Positions 22,669-31,118 are shown, counted from the stretch's first letter. The stretch is 31,847 nucleotides of DNA from Porphyromonadaceae bacterium UBA3318 (GCA_002361235.1 DESI01000033.1:1-31847); one strand, 5' to 3'. Program-made: numbers and translations. Notes: generated by a model not told the origin, from the letters alone.

Positions 22669-22706
22669 CAGATTGTAACAACATTTCAAACAAGAAGCAC
22701 TGCAGA

Positions 22707-24209
22707 ATGCGTTTCTTTTCAATCATACGAGGCTTGCTCATAGCCGCAATATTGCCCCTTGTCGCAGCTTGCAACGAGGACAGTTCCACTACTTCCGTAT
22801 ATGTCGACTACGGCACTCTCGCCGTAACAAAATTCTCAGTACGCTATCCTTCGGAGAAATCCAGAACGGCCTCGGACACTGCATATTTCTCAATCGACCT
22901 CAACAACGGCGTAATCTTCAACGCCGACTCAATTCGCCCCGGCGTGGATGTCTCCAAGCTCGTCACCTCCATCAGCTATAACGCGGCGGTGGACTCGGTG
23001 CTGGTCATCATGGACGGCGGCACGACACGCACCGGCCGCGTGGACTACAAGAAGAATCCCGGCGACTCCATCGACTACACCGGCCGCGTCAGCCTGCTGC
23101 TCAAATACGGCGACATGCAGAAGGAATACCGCGTACGTCTGAATGTCCATAAGGAATACGCCGACTCCCTGCGCTGGGACGAGGCCAACGTGCGCCCGCT
23201 CCCATCGCTGCGCCCCGATCCGACAGCTCAGAAAACCATCCTGCTCGACAACGGCGTGGCCGTGTCGCTGATACGCGAGGCCGACGGCGCATATACCTTC
23301 GCACACTCCGACGACGCGTTCCAAGAGAATGTGGAGTCCGCGGCAGCCCACCTGCCTTTCACGCCACGTATCGAATCCCTGTCGGTGGCCGGCGGCAAGA
23401 TCTATCTCCTCTCCGACTCCGGCGAGCTGTGGCAAAGCTCTGACCAGGCGGCGTCCTGGACCTCCACCGGCCAGACCTGGGAGAACGTAATCGGCCCCTA
23501 TCTGGAAACCATCGTCGGCATCCGCATGGACGGCGACAAACGCCTGTTCGCCCAGTATCCCGTGCTGAACCTGAACGAGAAGGAACTTCCCGCCGACTTC
23601 CCCGTGGACGGATTCTCCAACTTCGTGACCCTGCAGAACAAATGGACCCTGTCGCCCGTGGCGTTCTTCATGGGCGGCGTCAAGACCGACGGCAAGCTCA
23701 GCCCCGCCACATGGGCGTTCGACGGCGCCGAATGGATATGCCTCAACGACGGCGACATAGACGCAATGGAACAGGCGTCCATCATCCCGTACTATTATTA
23801 CCGCCGCAACATCCATAACACCGGCGACGAGGAATTCCGCGTATGGATGCTGATAGGCGGCCGCAAAGCCGACAATTCCATCAACCGTAACGTCTACATC
23901 TCGTACGACAACGGCGTGAGCTGGCGGCTGGGCAAGACCTCGCTCCAGCTGCCCGAATGCATCCCCGCAATGTGGGGCTGCGACAACATCGTGGTGTCCA
24001 CCAAGCTCGACGCCGACCTGTCCGACAACTGGTCAACAGAATTCAAAAGCAGCACTAAGCAGCGCATCCCCTGGCAGGTGGAGGGTGGCATAATCTCATG
24101 GAATTGCCCGTACATCTACCTGATCGGCGGCTACGGTCCGGACGGCAAACTGTATAACACCATCTGGCGCGGTGTGCTGAACCGCCTCACGTTCACCCCC
24201 ATAATCTGA
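22707..24209 (+). CDS. Outer-envelope lipoprotein, DUF6242-like
   Basis: A 500-residue lipoprotein with signal MRFFSIIRGLLIAAILPLVA and lipobox VAAC (Cys22). The N-terminal domain (KFSVRYPSEKSRTASDTAYF, NNGVIFNADSIRPGVDVSKL, VDSVLVIMDGG) matches what I recall of Bacteroidales DUF6242 proteins. The C-terminal part has repeats of beta-propeller type, with Trp-rich strands and turns such as DSGELWQSSDQAASWTSTGQ, ISYDNGVSWRLGK and IYLIGGYGPDGKLYNTIWRG. No catalytic motif is visible. The start at 22707 is fixed by the signal peptide; the frame stays open further upstream but overlaps the pyr terminator. It sits 3 bp before the PorG-like gene, an order I recall from other Bacteroidales. Function unknown; a scaffold or secretion-related role is inference. 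Confidence 0.8.
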   Translation: MRFFSIIRGLLIAAILPLVAACNEDSSTTSVYVDYGTLAVTKFSVRYPSEKSRTASDTAYFSIDLNNGVIFNADSIRPGVDVSKLVTSISYNAAVDSVLVIMDGGTTRTGRVDYKKNPGDSIDYTGRVSLLLKYGDMQKEYRVRLNVHKEYADSLRWDEANVRPLPSLRPDPTAQKTILLDNGVAVSLIREADGAYTFAHSDDAFQENVESAAAHLPFTPRIESLSVAGGKIYLLSDSGELWQSSDQAASWTSTGQTWENVIGPYLETIVGIRMDGDKRLFAQYPVLNLNEKELPADFPVDGFSNFVTLQNKWTLSPVAFFMGGVKTDGKLSPATWAFDGAEWICLNDGDIDAMEQASIIPYYYYRRNIHNTGDEEFRVWMLIGGRKADNSINRNVYISYDNGVSWRLGKTSLQLPECIPAMWGCDNIVVSTKLDADLSDNWSTEFKSSTKQRIPWQVEGGIISWNCPYIYLIGGYGPDGKLYNTIWRGVLNRLTFTPII

Positions 24210-24212
24210 TAG

Positions 24213-24914
24213 ATGCGGAAGGTCATAGCCATAATCCTCTTGCTGTCGGCTGCGTCGGGCTCGTTTGCCCTGCGCGCACAAGAAGACTACCGCTTCGATA
24301 TCGGCGGCGGTATCGGCATGACCGGTTATCTCGGCGACGCCAACAACGCCAACCTGTGGCGCAACCCCTCGTGGAACGCCGAGGTACTGTTCCGTTACAT
24401 CTGGAATCCCCGCTTCAATTTCAAGACCAACTTCTATGCAGGCGGTCTCCGCGGCAATTCCGCGCAGATGGACGACGTGTTCCCCACGCACGAGAACTAC
24501 AAGTTCTCAACCACATTCTATGAAATAGGCGAGAGCGTGGAGTTCCATTTCTTCAACTACGGCATGGGCGAGACCTACCGCAAGCTGAAGCGCTGGACTC
24601 CGTATATCACCGCCGGCGTCAGCCTCACGGCCTTCACCGCCGATGGCAAATCGAGCGCGGCGTTCACCATCCCGCTCGGTGTCGGCTTCAAGTACAAGCC
24701 TTCGCGCCGATGGAACCTCGGTCTCGAGTTCCTGATGAAGAAAACCTTCACCGACAAACTCGACGGCCCGCTGCTCGACGACCCCCAGGGCATCAAATCG
24801 GCGTTCATGAAGAACACCGACTGGTACTCCACCCTGACCTTTACCGTAAGCTACGAATTCAGCAAACGCTGCGCGGCCTGCAATTACCACACTCCAAGAA
24901 AAATGTACAAATAA
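24213..24914 (+). CDS. PorG-like outer-membrane beta-barrel protein (DUF6089 type)
   Basis: A 233-residue protein with a signal peptide (cleavage near ALRAQ) and an eight-strand barrel pattern. It starts at YRFDIGGGIGMTGYLGDANN and continues through AEVLFRYIWNPRFNFKTNFY, ESVEFHFFNYG, PYITAGVSLTAF, IPLGVGFKYKPSRRWNLGLE and LTFTVSYEF. The YLGDAN...FRYIWNPRF signature and the position just before uppS and bamA match PorG/DUF6089 proteins. PorG of Porphyromonas is a type IX secretion component. The sorting-like tails encoded at 3568-5165 fit a type IX-proficient cell. The assignment rests on motif and order, not on a search. The Cys-containing tail CAACNYHTPRKMYK is short. Confidence 0.82.
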   Translation: MRKVIAIILLLSAASGSFALRAQEDYRFDIGGGIGMTGYLGDANNANLWRNPSWNAEVLFRYIWNPRFNFKTNFYAGGLRGNSAQMDDVFPTHENYKFSTTFYEIGESVEFHFFNYGMGETYRKLKRWTPYITAGVSLTAFTADGKSSAAFTIPLGVGFKYKPSRRWNLGLEFLMKKTFTDKLDGPLLDDPQGIKSAFMKNTDWYSTLTFTVSYEFSKRCAACNYHTPRKMYK

Positions 24915-24923
24915 CACACGCAG

Positions 24924-25691
24924 ATGACACCCAAACGAACCATCCCGGGCATCGCGCCCGACAAACTGCCGCAGCACGTAGCCATCATCATGGACGGCAA
25001 CGGCCGCTGGGCCCGGCAGCGCCTGCAGACCCGCACCACGGGCCACTCCGAGGGCGTCAACTCCGTGAACCGCATCACGCGATACGCCTCCGACCTCGGC
25101 ATCAAGCACCTGACCCTCTATGCCTTCAGCACCGAGAACTGGAACCGCCCCGCCGAGGAGGTGGAAGTGCTGATGCACCTCATCGGCGAGACCATCCTGC
25201 GCGAAGCCCCCGAGCTGCGCGACAACAACGTGCACATCAACCTGCTGGGCGACATAGACCGCCTCCCGGAGCCGGTGAGGCTCAACCTGTTCGAGGGCCG
25301 CGACCTCACCGCACAGTGCGACGGCCTGAACCTGAACCTCTGCCTCAGTTATTCCTCACGCTGGGAGATAACCCGGGCCGTCAGGGAGATTGCGGCACTC
25401 GCCGCCCAAGGCAGCCTCGATCCCGAATCCATCGCCGACGCCGACATAGCCGACCGCCTCTCAACGGCCGGAATGCCCGACCCCGACCTGCTGATACGCA
25501 CGGGCGGCGAACAGCGTATCTCCAATTTCCTCCTCTGGCAGATTGCCTACTCCGAACTCTACTTCACCCCTGTTCTATGGCCCGACTTCAGCGAAGCCGA
25601 CTTTGAACAGGCCCTGATACATTACACCAGCCGCGAACGCCGTTTCGGCAAAACTTCCGACCAAGTTCAACGATCAGCTTCCCAAGAATGA
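24924..25691 (+). CDS. uppS: Isoprenyl transferase (undecaprenyl diphosphate synthase)
   Basis: Extends farnesyl diphosphate with isopentenyl units to the C55 lipid carrier of peptidoglycan and surface polysaccharides. The 255-residue protein has the cis-prenyltransferase motifs: HVAIIMDGNGRWA with the catalytic Asp24, TGHSEGVNSV, LTLYAFSTENWNRP, SYSSRWEI and the end PDLLIRTGGEQRISNFLLWQ with YSELYFTPVLWPDF. Length is normal. It follows the PorG-like gene by 9 bp and overlaps bamA by 4 bases, so coupled translation is likely. Confidence 0.96.
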   Translation: MTPKRTIPGIAPDKLPQHVAIIMDGNGRWARQRLQTRTTGHSEGVNSVNRITRYASDLGIKHLTLYAFSTENWNRPAEEVEVLMHLIGETILREAPELRDNNVHINLLGDIDRLPEPVRLNLFEGRDLTAQCDGLNLNLCLSYSSRWEITRAVREIAALAAQGSLDPESIADADIADRLSTAGMPDPDLLIRTGGEQRISNFLLWQIAYSELYFTPVLWPDFSEADFEQALIHYTSRERRFGKTSDQVQRSASQE

Positions 25692-28378
25692 TGAATATAC
25701 GCCATATTGCCCGTTTTTTCTCGTTACTCCTCATGATCACAGTCGCCGCCGTGCCTTACGGCAGCGCACAGGAACTGCTCGAGCTGCCCATACAGCCCGA
25801 GGCGCCCGTCGACACCATATATAATCCGGAAATAATCTATTCCCCGCTTCCCAAGACATACGAGATAGCGGGAATCCGCACCTCCGGACTCAAGAGTGCC
25901 GACGACTATGTGGTGATCGGATACTCCGGACTCTCCATAGGCGACAGGATCGAGATTCCGGGCCAGGAGATCACCTACGCCGTACGCCGCTTCTGGCGCC
26001 AGGGCCTTTACTCCAAGGTGCGCATCAACGTCGACAAGATGGCCGGCGACAAGGTGTGGCTCGACATCGAGCTGCAGCAGCAGCCGCGCCTGTCCGAAAT
26101 CAAGTTCGAGGGCACCAAGGGCAGCGAGAAGAAGGACATTCTGGAACGCCTCTCCATGGTCGAGGGCCAGCAGCTTACGCCCAACATCATCAACCGCGCC
26201 AAGCAGATCGTAGAGAACTACTACGAGAAGAAAGGCTTCAAGAACGTGACGGTCAATGTCCGCCAGACCAACGACCTGTCGAAGGAGAACCACTCCATCC
26301 TCACGTTCGAAATCCAGAAGAACGCCAAGGTCAAGGTGCACAAGATCTATATCGACGGCAACGAGGTGTTGTCCGATCGCAAGATCAAGCGCGCCATGAA
26401 GAAGACCACCGAGAAGAACGACCTCCTCAAGCTGTTCAGCCAGAAGAAGTTCGTCGAATCGGACTATGAGGACGACAAGCAACGCATCATCGACAAATAC
26501 AACGAGCTGGGATACCGCGACGCAAAGATAGTGCACGACTCGGTGGCCAGGTTCGACGACAAGACGGTCGATGTATTCCTCAATGTGGACGAAGGCAAGA
26601 AATATTACATCTCCTCCATCGACTGGGTGGGCAACACGGTGTATCCCACCGAGACGCTGAACGCCGTGCTGGGCATGTACCCCGGCGACGTCTACAACCA
26701 GAAGATGCTGAACAAGCGCACCAACGAGGACGAGGACGCCGTGTCGTCGCTCTATACCGACAACGGATACCTGTTCTTCAACCTGATACCCATCGAAGAG
26801 CAGATACACGGCGACTCCATCGCGCTGCAGATGCGCGTCATCGAGGGTCCGCAGGCCCGCATCAACCGCGTGGTGATCAACGGTAACGACCAGCTGTACG
26901 AGAAGGTGATCCGCCGCGAGCTGCGCGTGCGCCCGGGCGAGCTGTTCAGCAAGTCCGACCTGATGCGTTCAGCCCGCGAAATCGCCGCCGGCGGTCACTT
27001 CAACCCCGAAAACATGGACATCCGTCCCGAGCCTAACGAAAGCGACGGCACCGTAGACATCGTGTTCAACCTCGAGTCAAAGGCCAACGACAAGGTGCAG
27101 CTCTCGTTCGGATGGGGCCAGACAGGTATCACAGGACAGCTCGCCCTGTCCTTCTCCAACTTCTCGATGAAGAACCTGTTCAACCCGTCGGCCTACAAGG
27201 GCATCATCCCCCGCGGCGACGGCCAGACATTCTCCATATCCGCTCAGACCAACGCCAAGTACTACCAGAGCTACGGCATATCCTTCTTCGATCCCTGGAT
27301 CGGAGGAAGCCGCCCCAACTCCCTCTCCATCTCGGCCGACTATTCCCGCTCCACCGGTATCAACAGCGACTTCTATTCCAAGCGCTGGGCCAACGCATAC
27401 CAAAACGCATACTATTACGGCGGCTACGGATATAACTACAACAACAACTACGATTACTACCAGGACGCCTACGACCCCAACAAGGTGCTGCAGACAGCCG
27501 GCGTAAGCGTAGGATTCGGTACGCGCCTCTCCTGGCCCGACGACTACTTCCAGTTCCAGGCCATGCTCTCCTACCGCTGGTATTACCTCAAGGACTGGTA
27601 CTACATCAGCCCCTCGTTCCAGAACGGCACCTCCAACGCCATTACACTGGGTCTGAACCTGAGCCGCACCAGTATCGACAACCCCATCTATACACGCCGC
27701 GGTTCGTCGTTCAACCTGAATTTCTCCTGCACTCCGCCGGCCAACCTGTTCGGCCGCAAGAACTGGGCCAAGCTCTCCGAAATGGCCAACGACGAGAATC
27801 TGAGCGCCGACGTACGTAAGGATGCATCCTCGCAGATGTACCGCTGGCTCGACTACTGGAAGCTCACGTTCAAGTCCAAGACATTCACCCCGCTCACCGA
27901 CCCCGACGGCAAATGGACACTCGTGTTCATGACCCGCGCCGATTTCGGTATCATCGGCTCGTGGACCAAGCACCTCAAGACGCCGTTCGAGACCTACTAC
28001 TTCGGCGGTGACGGTATGTCGGGCGGCTACACATACGCCACCGAGACCATCGCCATGCGTGGTTACGAGAACGGTCAGTTCACTCCGTACCGCAGCGAGG
28101 GTTACGCCTACGCCAAGTACACCTTCGAGCTCCACTTCCCGTTCCTGCTCCAGCCCTCCACCACCATCTACGCCATCGCCTTCGCCGAGGCCGGTAACTG
28201 CTGGACCACAGCCAAGGCATTCAACCCCTTCGACCTGAAGCGCTCGGCCGGTGTCGGCGCCCGCGTATACCTCTCCGTGCTCGGATTCCTCGGAATCGAC
28301 TGGGCCTACGGTTTCGACAAGGTGTGGGGCACACGCGGCGGCAGCCAGATCCACTTCGTGCTCGGCCAGGAATTCTAA
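25688..28378 (+). CDS. bamA: Outer-membrane assembly factor BamA
   Basis: An 896-residue Omp85 protein that inserts beta-barrels into the outer membrane. A signal peptide (about 1-28, ending YGSAQ) is followed by a POTRA series, from YEIAGIRTSGLKSADDYVVI through LSEIKFEGTKGSEKKDI, KVHKIYIDGNEVLSDRKIKR and YYISSIDWVGNTVYPTETLN to RINRVVINGNDQLYEKVIRR, so five POTRA domains. The barrel begins near VQLSFGWGQTGITGQLALSF and ends in HFVLGQEF with a terminal Phe, as expected for a BAM signal. A Tyr/Asn-rich segment (about residues 570-597) interrupts the early barrel and is probably an extracellular loop. It overlaps uppS by 4 bases and lies upstream of two Skp-like genes. Confidence 0.96.
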   Translation: MMNIRHIARFFSLLLMITVAAVPYGSAQELLELPIQPEAPVDTIYNPEIIYSPLPKTYEIAGIRTSGLKSADDYVVIGYSGLSIGDRIEIPGQEITYAVRRFWRQGLYSKVRINVDKMAGDKVWLDIELQQQPRLSEIKFEGTKGSEKKDILERLSMVEGQQLTPNIINRAKQIVENYYEKKGFKNVTVNVRQTNDLSKENHSILTFEIQKNAKVKVHKIYIDGNEVLSDRKIKRAMKKTTEKNDLLKLFSQKKFVESDYEDDKQRIIDKYNELGYRDAKIVHDSVARFDDKTVDVFLNVDEGKKYYISSIDWVGNTVYPTETLNAVLGMYPGDVYNQKMLNKRTNEDEDAVSSLYTDNGYLFFNLIPIEEQIHGDSIALQMRVIEGPQARINRVVINGNDQLYEKVIRRELRVRPGELFSKSDLMRSAREIAAGGHFNPENMDIRPEPNESDGTVDIVFNLESKANDKVQLSFGWGQTGITGQLALSFSNFSMKNLFNPSAYKGIIPRGDGQTFSISAQTNAKYYQSYGISFFDPWIGGSRPNSLSISADYSRSTGINSDFYSKRWANAYQNAYYYGGYGYNYNNNYDYYQDAYDPNKVLQTAGVSVGFGTRLSWPDDYFQFQAMLSYRWYYLKDWYYISPSFQNGTSNAITLGLNLSRTSIDNPIYTRRGSSFNLNFSCTPPANLFGRKNWAKLSEMANDENLSADVRKDASSQMYRWLDYWKLTFKSKTFTPLTDPDGKWTLVFMTRADFGIIGSWTKHLKTPFETYYFGGDGMSGGYTYATETIAMRGYENGQFTPYRSEGYAYAKYTFELHFPFLLQPSTTIYAIAFAEAGNCWTTAKAFNPFDLKRSAGVGARVYLSVLGFLGIDWAYGFDKVWGTRGGSQIHFVLGQEF

Positions 28379-28475
28379 TCTCCTTGCCGACACCGCAGGC
28401 ATGATACCGGCAGGCATGACACAGCCGGGTATCACACCCGAAAGCCTTAACTTTCTTTAACTAAATATTGTTAAA

Positions 28476-28501
28476 CTATTGACGCCCCACGGCGTCAATA
28501 G
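28476..28501 (+). terminator. Perfect 11-bp hairpin between bamA and the first ompH gene
   Basis: CTATTGACGCC (28476-28486) and GGCGTCAATAG (28491-28501) with loop CCAC. No U-tract follows. It may end most bamA transcripts, or act as a processing or stability hairpin ahead of ompH. Confidence 0.65.
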
Positions 28502-28528
28502 TACAAAACTCAGATAACACAGACGATT

Positions 28529-29044
28529 ATGAAGAAATTAGCAATAGTCCTCGGAATCGTGGCAGCCACCTGCCTCGGCAGTTTCGCCCAGAAGTTCGCC
28601 CTGGTCGACATGCAATATATACTCCGCAACGTTCCCGCCTACGAAATGGCCAACGAACAGCTCAACCAGGTGTCGCAGCGCTGGGAGAAGGAAGTGAACG
28701 CCGTGGCCAAGGAAGCCGAGACCATGTACAATAATTATGAGGCCGACATGGTGTTCCTCACCGACGAGCAGAAGAAAAAACGCGAGGAGGAGATCGTAGC
28801 AAAGGAGAACGAGGCAAAGGATCTCCGCTACAAATACTTCGGACCCGAAGGCGAGCTCTACAAGAAGCGCCAGTCGCTGATGAAGCCCATCCAGGAGGAC
28901 GTGTACAACGCCGTCAAGGCCGTGGCCGAGGAAAAAGGATACCAGACCATCTTTGACCGCGCAAGCTCCCAGAGCATCGTATTCGCATCGCCACGCATCG
29001 ACGTCAGCAATGACGTGCTCGCAAAACTTGGCTATTCCAAATAA
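28529..29044 (+). CDS. OmpH/Skp family periplasmic chaperone (copy 1)
   Basis: A 171-residue protein with a signal peptide (cleavage after GSFAQ). The mature part starts KFALVDMQYILRNVPAYEMA, the Skp/OmpH first strand and helix. It is followed by a long charged coiled coil (about residues 50-115: KEVNAVAKEAETMYNNYEAD, KKKREEEIVAKENEAKDLRY) and the closing MKPIQEDVYNAVKAVAEEKG and VLAKLGYSK. Skp proteins hold unfolded outer-membrane proteins for BamA, which is encoded just upstream. Length is normal. Copies 1 and 2 are only distantly alike, which suggests separate clients. Confidence 0.93.
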   Translation: MKKLAIVLGIVAATCLGSFAQKFALVDMQYILRNVPAYEMANEQLNQVSQRWEKEVNAVAKEAETMYNNYEADMVFLTDEQKKKREEEIVAKENEAKDLRYKYFGPEGELYKKRQSLMKPIQEDVYNAVKAVAEEKGYQTIFDRASSQSIVFASPRIDVSNDVLAKLGYSK

Positions 29045-29058
29045 TTTGCGTATCTTTG
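29028..29058 (+). promoter_or_regulatory. Canonical promoter for the second ompH gene
   Basis: TTG (29028-29030), 20 bp, then TATCTTTG (29051-29058). The -33 element lies inside the end of ompH copy 1. Copy 2 can therefore be expressed apart from bamA. Confidence 0.8.
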
Positions 29059-29111
29059 CGGTCGCGCTCTGTATATGAGCTGAAATTGAAACTAAAATAA
29101 ACTAAATCATA

Positions 29112-29627
29112 ATGTTCAAGAAAATCATTCTGACGCTGGCCATTGCACTGGCCATCCCGTTTGTAGGAGCCAAGGCCCAGACCATCAAGATCGGACTTGT
29201 TGACGTGGCCTCGATTGTACAGGTTATGCCCGAGCGTTCTCAGGCCGAGACCAAACTTGCAGACGCTTCCAAGAAATACGAGACCGAGTATCAGAAACTC
29301 GGCGAGGAGATGAAACGCCTCTACGACGAATACCAGGCCATGAAACCCGACGAGCTTCAGGCCATCAAGGACCGCAAGACCCGCGAGCTCAACGACTATC
29401 AGCAGAAGATGGCCGCCTTCGAGCAGAGCGCACAGCAGGACCTCGCCAAGATGCAGCAGGAGCTGATGAGCCCCATCGTGCAGAAGATCCGCACCGCCAT
29501 CGAGGCAGTCGGCAAGGAAGGCAACTACTCCCTGATTCAGGACCTCGCGCCCCAGATGACCTACTACCACGCAGCCCCCGTCGAGGACATCACCGCTGCC
29601 GTGAAGGCCAAGCTCGGCCTGAAGTAA
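29112..29627 (+). CDS. OmpH/Skp family periplasmic chaperone (copy 2)
   Basis: A 171-residue protein with a signal peptide (cleavage after GAKAQ), then IKIGLVDVASIVQVMPERSQ, a long coiled-coil hairpin (about residues 40-120, KKYETEYQKLGEEMKRLYDE and YQQKMAAFEQSAQQDLAKMQ) and the family ending SPIVQKIRTAIEAVGKEGNY with VKAKLGLK. It has its own promoter inside the preceding gene and ends before a perfect palindromic terminator. Tandem Skp-like genes next to bamA are common in Bacteroidales. Confidence 0.94.
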   Translation: MFKKIILTLAIALAIPFVGAKAQTIKIGLVDVASIVQVMPERSQAETKLADASKKYETEYQKLGEEMKRLYDEYQAMKPDELQAIKDRKTRELNDYQQKMAAFEQSAQQDLAKMQQELMSPIVQKIRTAIEAVGKEGNYSLIQDLAPQMTYYHAAPVEDITAAVKAKLGLK

Positions 29628-29679
29628 CAGCCCCGCCTCAACCGGCCCTCAGGCTCAACCAGAGGCCCTAAGTTTTAAA

Positions 29680-29719
29680 GATAACAAAAATGCGGGACTA
29701 GTCCCGCATTTTTGTTATC
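29680..29719. terminator. Perfect 40-nt palindromic terminator after the second ompH gene
   Basis: The two 20-base halves are exactly complementary; each contains GCGGGACT or AGTCCCGC at the centre and an A-run or T-run outside. It can work on both strands. Confidence 0.93.
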
Positions 29720-29727
29720 CTGCCTCC

Positions 29728-29826
29728 TCGCGGAGCCGTCCCCGTGTCGCGGAGCCGTTTCCGTCAGGAGCTCCGCTCCTCCCTTCTCCCTCGCGGAGCC
29801 GTTCCGTTTTGGAGCGCAGCTCCAAC
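29728..29826 (+). repeat. REP-like repeat cluster before murI
   Basis: The core TCGCGGAGCCGT occurs at 29728, 29747 and 29791. The last copy is part of a 41-nt unit (29786-29826) with the hairpin TTGGAGC-GCA-GCTCCAA. A variant hairpin AGGAGC-TCC-GCTCCT lies at 29766-29780. The unit is repeated exactly at 30670-30710. Confidence 0.85.
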
Positions 29827-29858
29827 CTCCACTCCCCTTATTCTTAACCCCCACCCCT

Positions 29859-30668
29859 ATGATTGGCGTTTTTGATTCCGGCTACGGCGGCCTCACCATC
29901 CTCAAGCAGATCCGCAACACCCTGCCGGATTACGACTACATCTACCTCGGCGACAACGCGCGCGCCCCTTACGGCACGCGCAGCTTCGACATCGTCTACG
30001 ACTTCACCCGCCAGGCCGTGGAGTTCCTGTTCGCCCAAGGCTGCCCCCTCGTCATCCTGGCCTGCAACACCGCCTCGGCCAAAGCCCTGCGCACCATCCA
30101 GCAGACAGTCCTCCCCGAACGCTGGCCCGACCGCCGCGTGCTCGGCGTGATCCGCCCCACCGTCGAGGATGTCGGCGCCATGACCCACACCCGCCATGTC
30201 GGCTTGCTCGCCACCCCCGGCACCGTCAATTCCCACTCCTACACCCTCGAGATAAACAAGATTCACCCCGACATCACCCTCACCGAGCGCGCCTGCCCCA
30301 TGTGGGTACCCATCGTCGAGGCCGGCGAGGCCCTGTCGGACGGAGCCGACTATTTCGTCAGGAAATACATAGACGATATCATGGAGGCCGACCCCCTGAT
30401 CGACACCCTGCTGTTGGGGTGCACCCACTATCCCATCCTGCTCCCCAAGATACGCAAATACGCCCCCGAACACGTGCGCATCGTGCCGCAGGGCCAGATA
30501 GTGGCCGACAGCCTCAAGGACTACCTGCGCCGCCACCCCGAGATAGAATGCCGCTGCTCCAAGTCCGGCACCACCAGCTTCCTCACCACCGAAGCCACCG
30601 ACAAGTTCGACCCCCTCGCCTCCCTTTTCATCGGCACGTCCGTCCACTCCACCAAAATCACCCTTTAG
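29859..30668 (+). CDS. murI: Glutamate racemase
   Basis: Makes D-glutamate for peptidoglycan. The 269-residue protein starts MIGVFDSGYGGLTIL, the normal family start with the catalytic-site Asp6-Ser7. The two catalytic Cys are Cys69 in LACNTASA and Cys188 in LGCTHYP. DNARAPYG is the usual substrate loop. I used the ATG at 29859; the frame is open for about 49 codons upstream, but that part is translated repeat DNA and lacks family similarity. It is flanked on both sides by copies of the same 41-nt REP-like unit. Confidence 0.96.
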   Translation: MIGVFDSGYGGLTILKQIRNTLPDYDYIYLGDNARAPYGTRSFDIVYDFTRQAVEFLFAQGCPLVILACNTASAKALRTIQQTVLPERWPDRRVLGVIRPTVEDVGAMTHTRHVGLLATPGTVNSHSYTLEINKIHPDITLTERACPMWVPIVEAGEALSDGADYFVRKYIDDIMEADPLIDTLLLGCTHYPILLPKIRKYAPEHVRIVPQGQIVADSLKDYLRRHPEIECRCSKSGTTSFLTTEATDKFDPLASLFIGTSVHSTKITL

Positions 30669-30669
30669 C

Positions 30670-30710
30670 CTCCCTCGCGGAGCCGTTCCGTTTTGGAGCG
30701 CAGCTCCAAC
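30670..30710 (+). repeat. REP-like 41-nt unit after murI
   Basis: Identical over 41 nt to 29786-29826, including the core at 30675-30686 and the TTGGAGC/GCTCCAA hairpin (30693-30709). It starts 1 nt after the murI stop and ends 23 nt before the next start codon. Confidence 0.9.
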
Positions 30711-30733
30711 TTAACCCTTAATCCCTCTGATTT

Positions 30734-31009
30734 ATGGATTCAATCTCAGCACTTCGCGACCGGATAAAGCTGATGGACGCCGACCGCGCCATCGCCGTCA
30801 TTTCCGACTTCATCGCCGCCAATCCCGGCAGCGCCGACGCCTACGTGACGCGCGGCCTCAAATATTTCGGCCGTGGCGACCGCGCCCTGGCCATCAACGA
30901 CTTCCTCAAGGCCCTCGAGATCCAGCCCGACTCCGTCGCCGCCAAGACCGCCCTCGACTCCGCCAATTCCATCCTCGACTTCTACAACAAGGACCTGTTC
31001 AATCCCTAA
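30734..31009 (+). CDS. Small TPR protein
   Basis: A 91-residue cytoplasmic protein with no signal peptide. Two TPR-like helix pairs can be read: ISALRDRIKLMDADRAIAVI leading to FIAANPGSADAYVTRGLKYF, then GRGDRALAINDFLKALEIQP with DSVAAKTALDSANSI. The NPGSADAYVTRG and GDRALAINDFLKALEIQPD stretches match the TPR consensus. It probably mediates a protein contact; partner unknown. It follows murI by 65 bp across the REP-like unit. Composition and codon use are like the neighbouring core genes, so it is likely real. Confidence 0.8.
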   Translation: MDSISALRDRIKLMDADRAIAVISDFIAANPGSADAYVTRGLKYFGRGDRALAINDFLKALEIQPDSVAAKTALDSANSILDFYNKDLFNP

Positions 31010-31040
31010 GCCGGCGCCCTCACCCCTCCCTGCGTCTTTT

Positions 31041-31118
31041 CTTTTGTCCCCGCCTTGAGCTTCAGCGAAAGGCAGCCTCCGCGTCTCCTTTTGTCCCCGC
31101 CTTGAGCTTCAGCGAAAG
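31041..31118. repeat. Tandem repeat, 47-bp period, after the small TPR gene
   Basis: Two identical 31-nt copies (31041-31071 and 31088-31118) contain CCCCGCCTTGAGCTTCAGCG. GCGTCT precedes each copy and recurs once more near 31129, so the unit appears about 2.3 times. GCCTT and AAGGC can pair around the central part of copy 1. It ends 5 bp from the stop of the convergent gene at 31124. Confidence 0.8.

Noticed and set aside
22365..22706. N-terminal extension of the DUF6242-like frame by about 114 codons
   Set aside because: It would start inside pyrB and cross the terminator at 22545-22583. The lipoprotein signal begins at 22707.
29712..29858. N-terminal extension of murI by 49 codons
   Set aside because: It translates the palindromic terminator and the REP-like repeats and has no family similarity; the MIGVFDSG start is standard.
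29728..30710. CRISPR array from the TCGCGGAGCCGT copies
   Set aside because: Spacing is irregular (19, 44 and about 880 bp), the repeats are short, and no cas gene is present.
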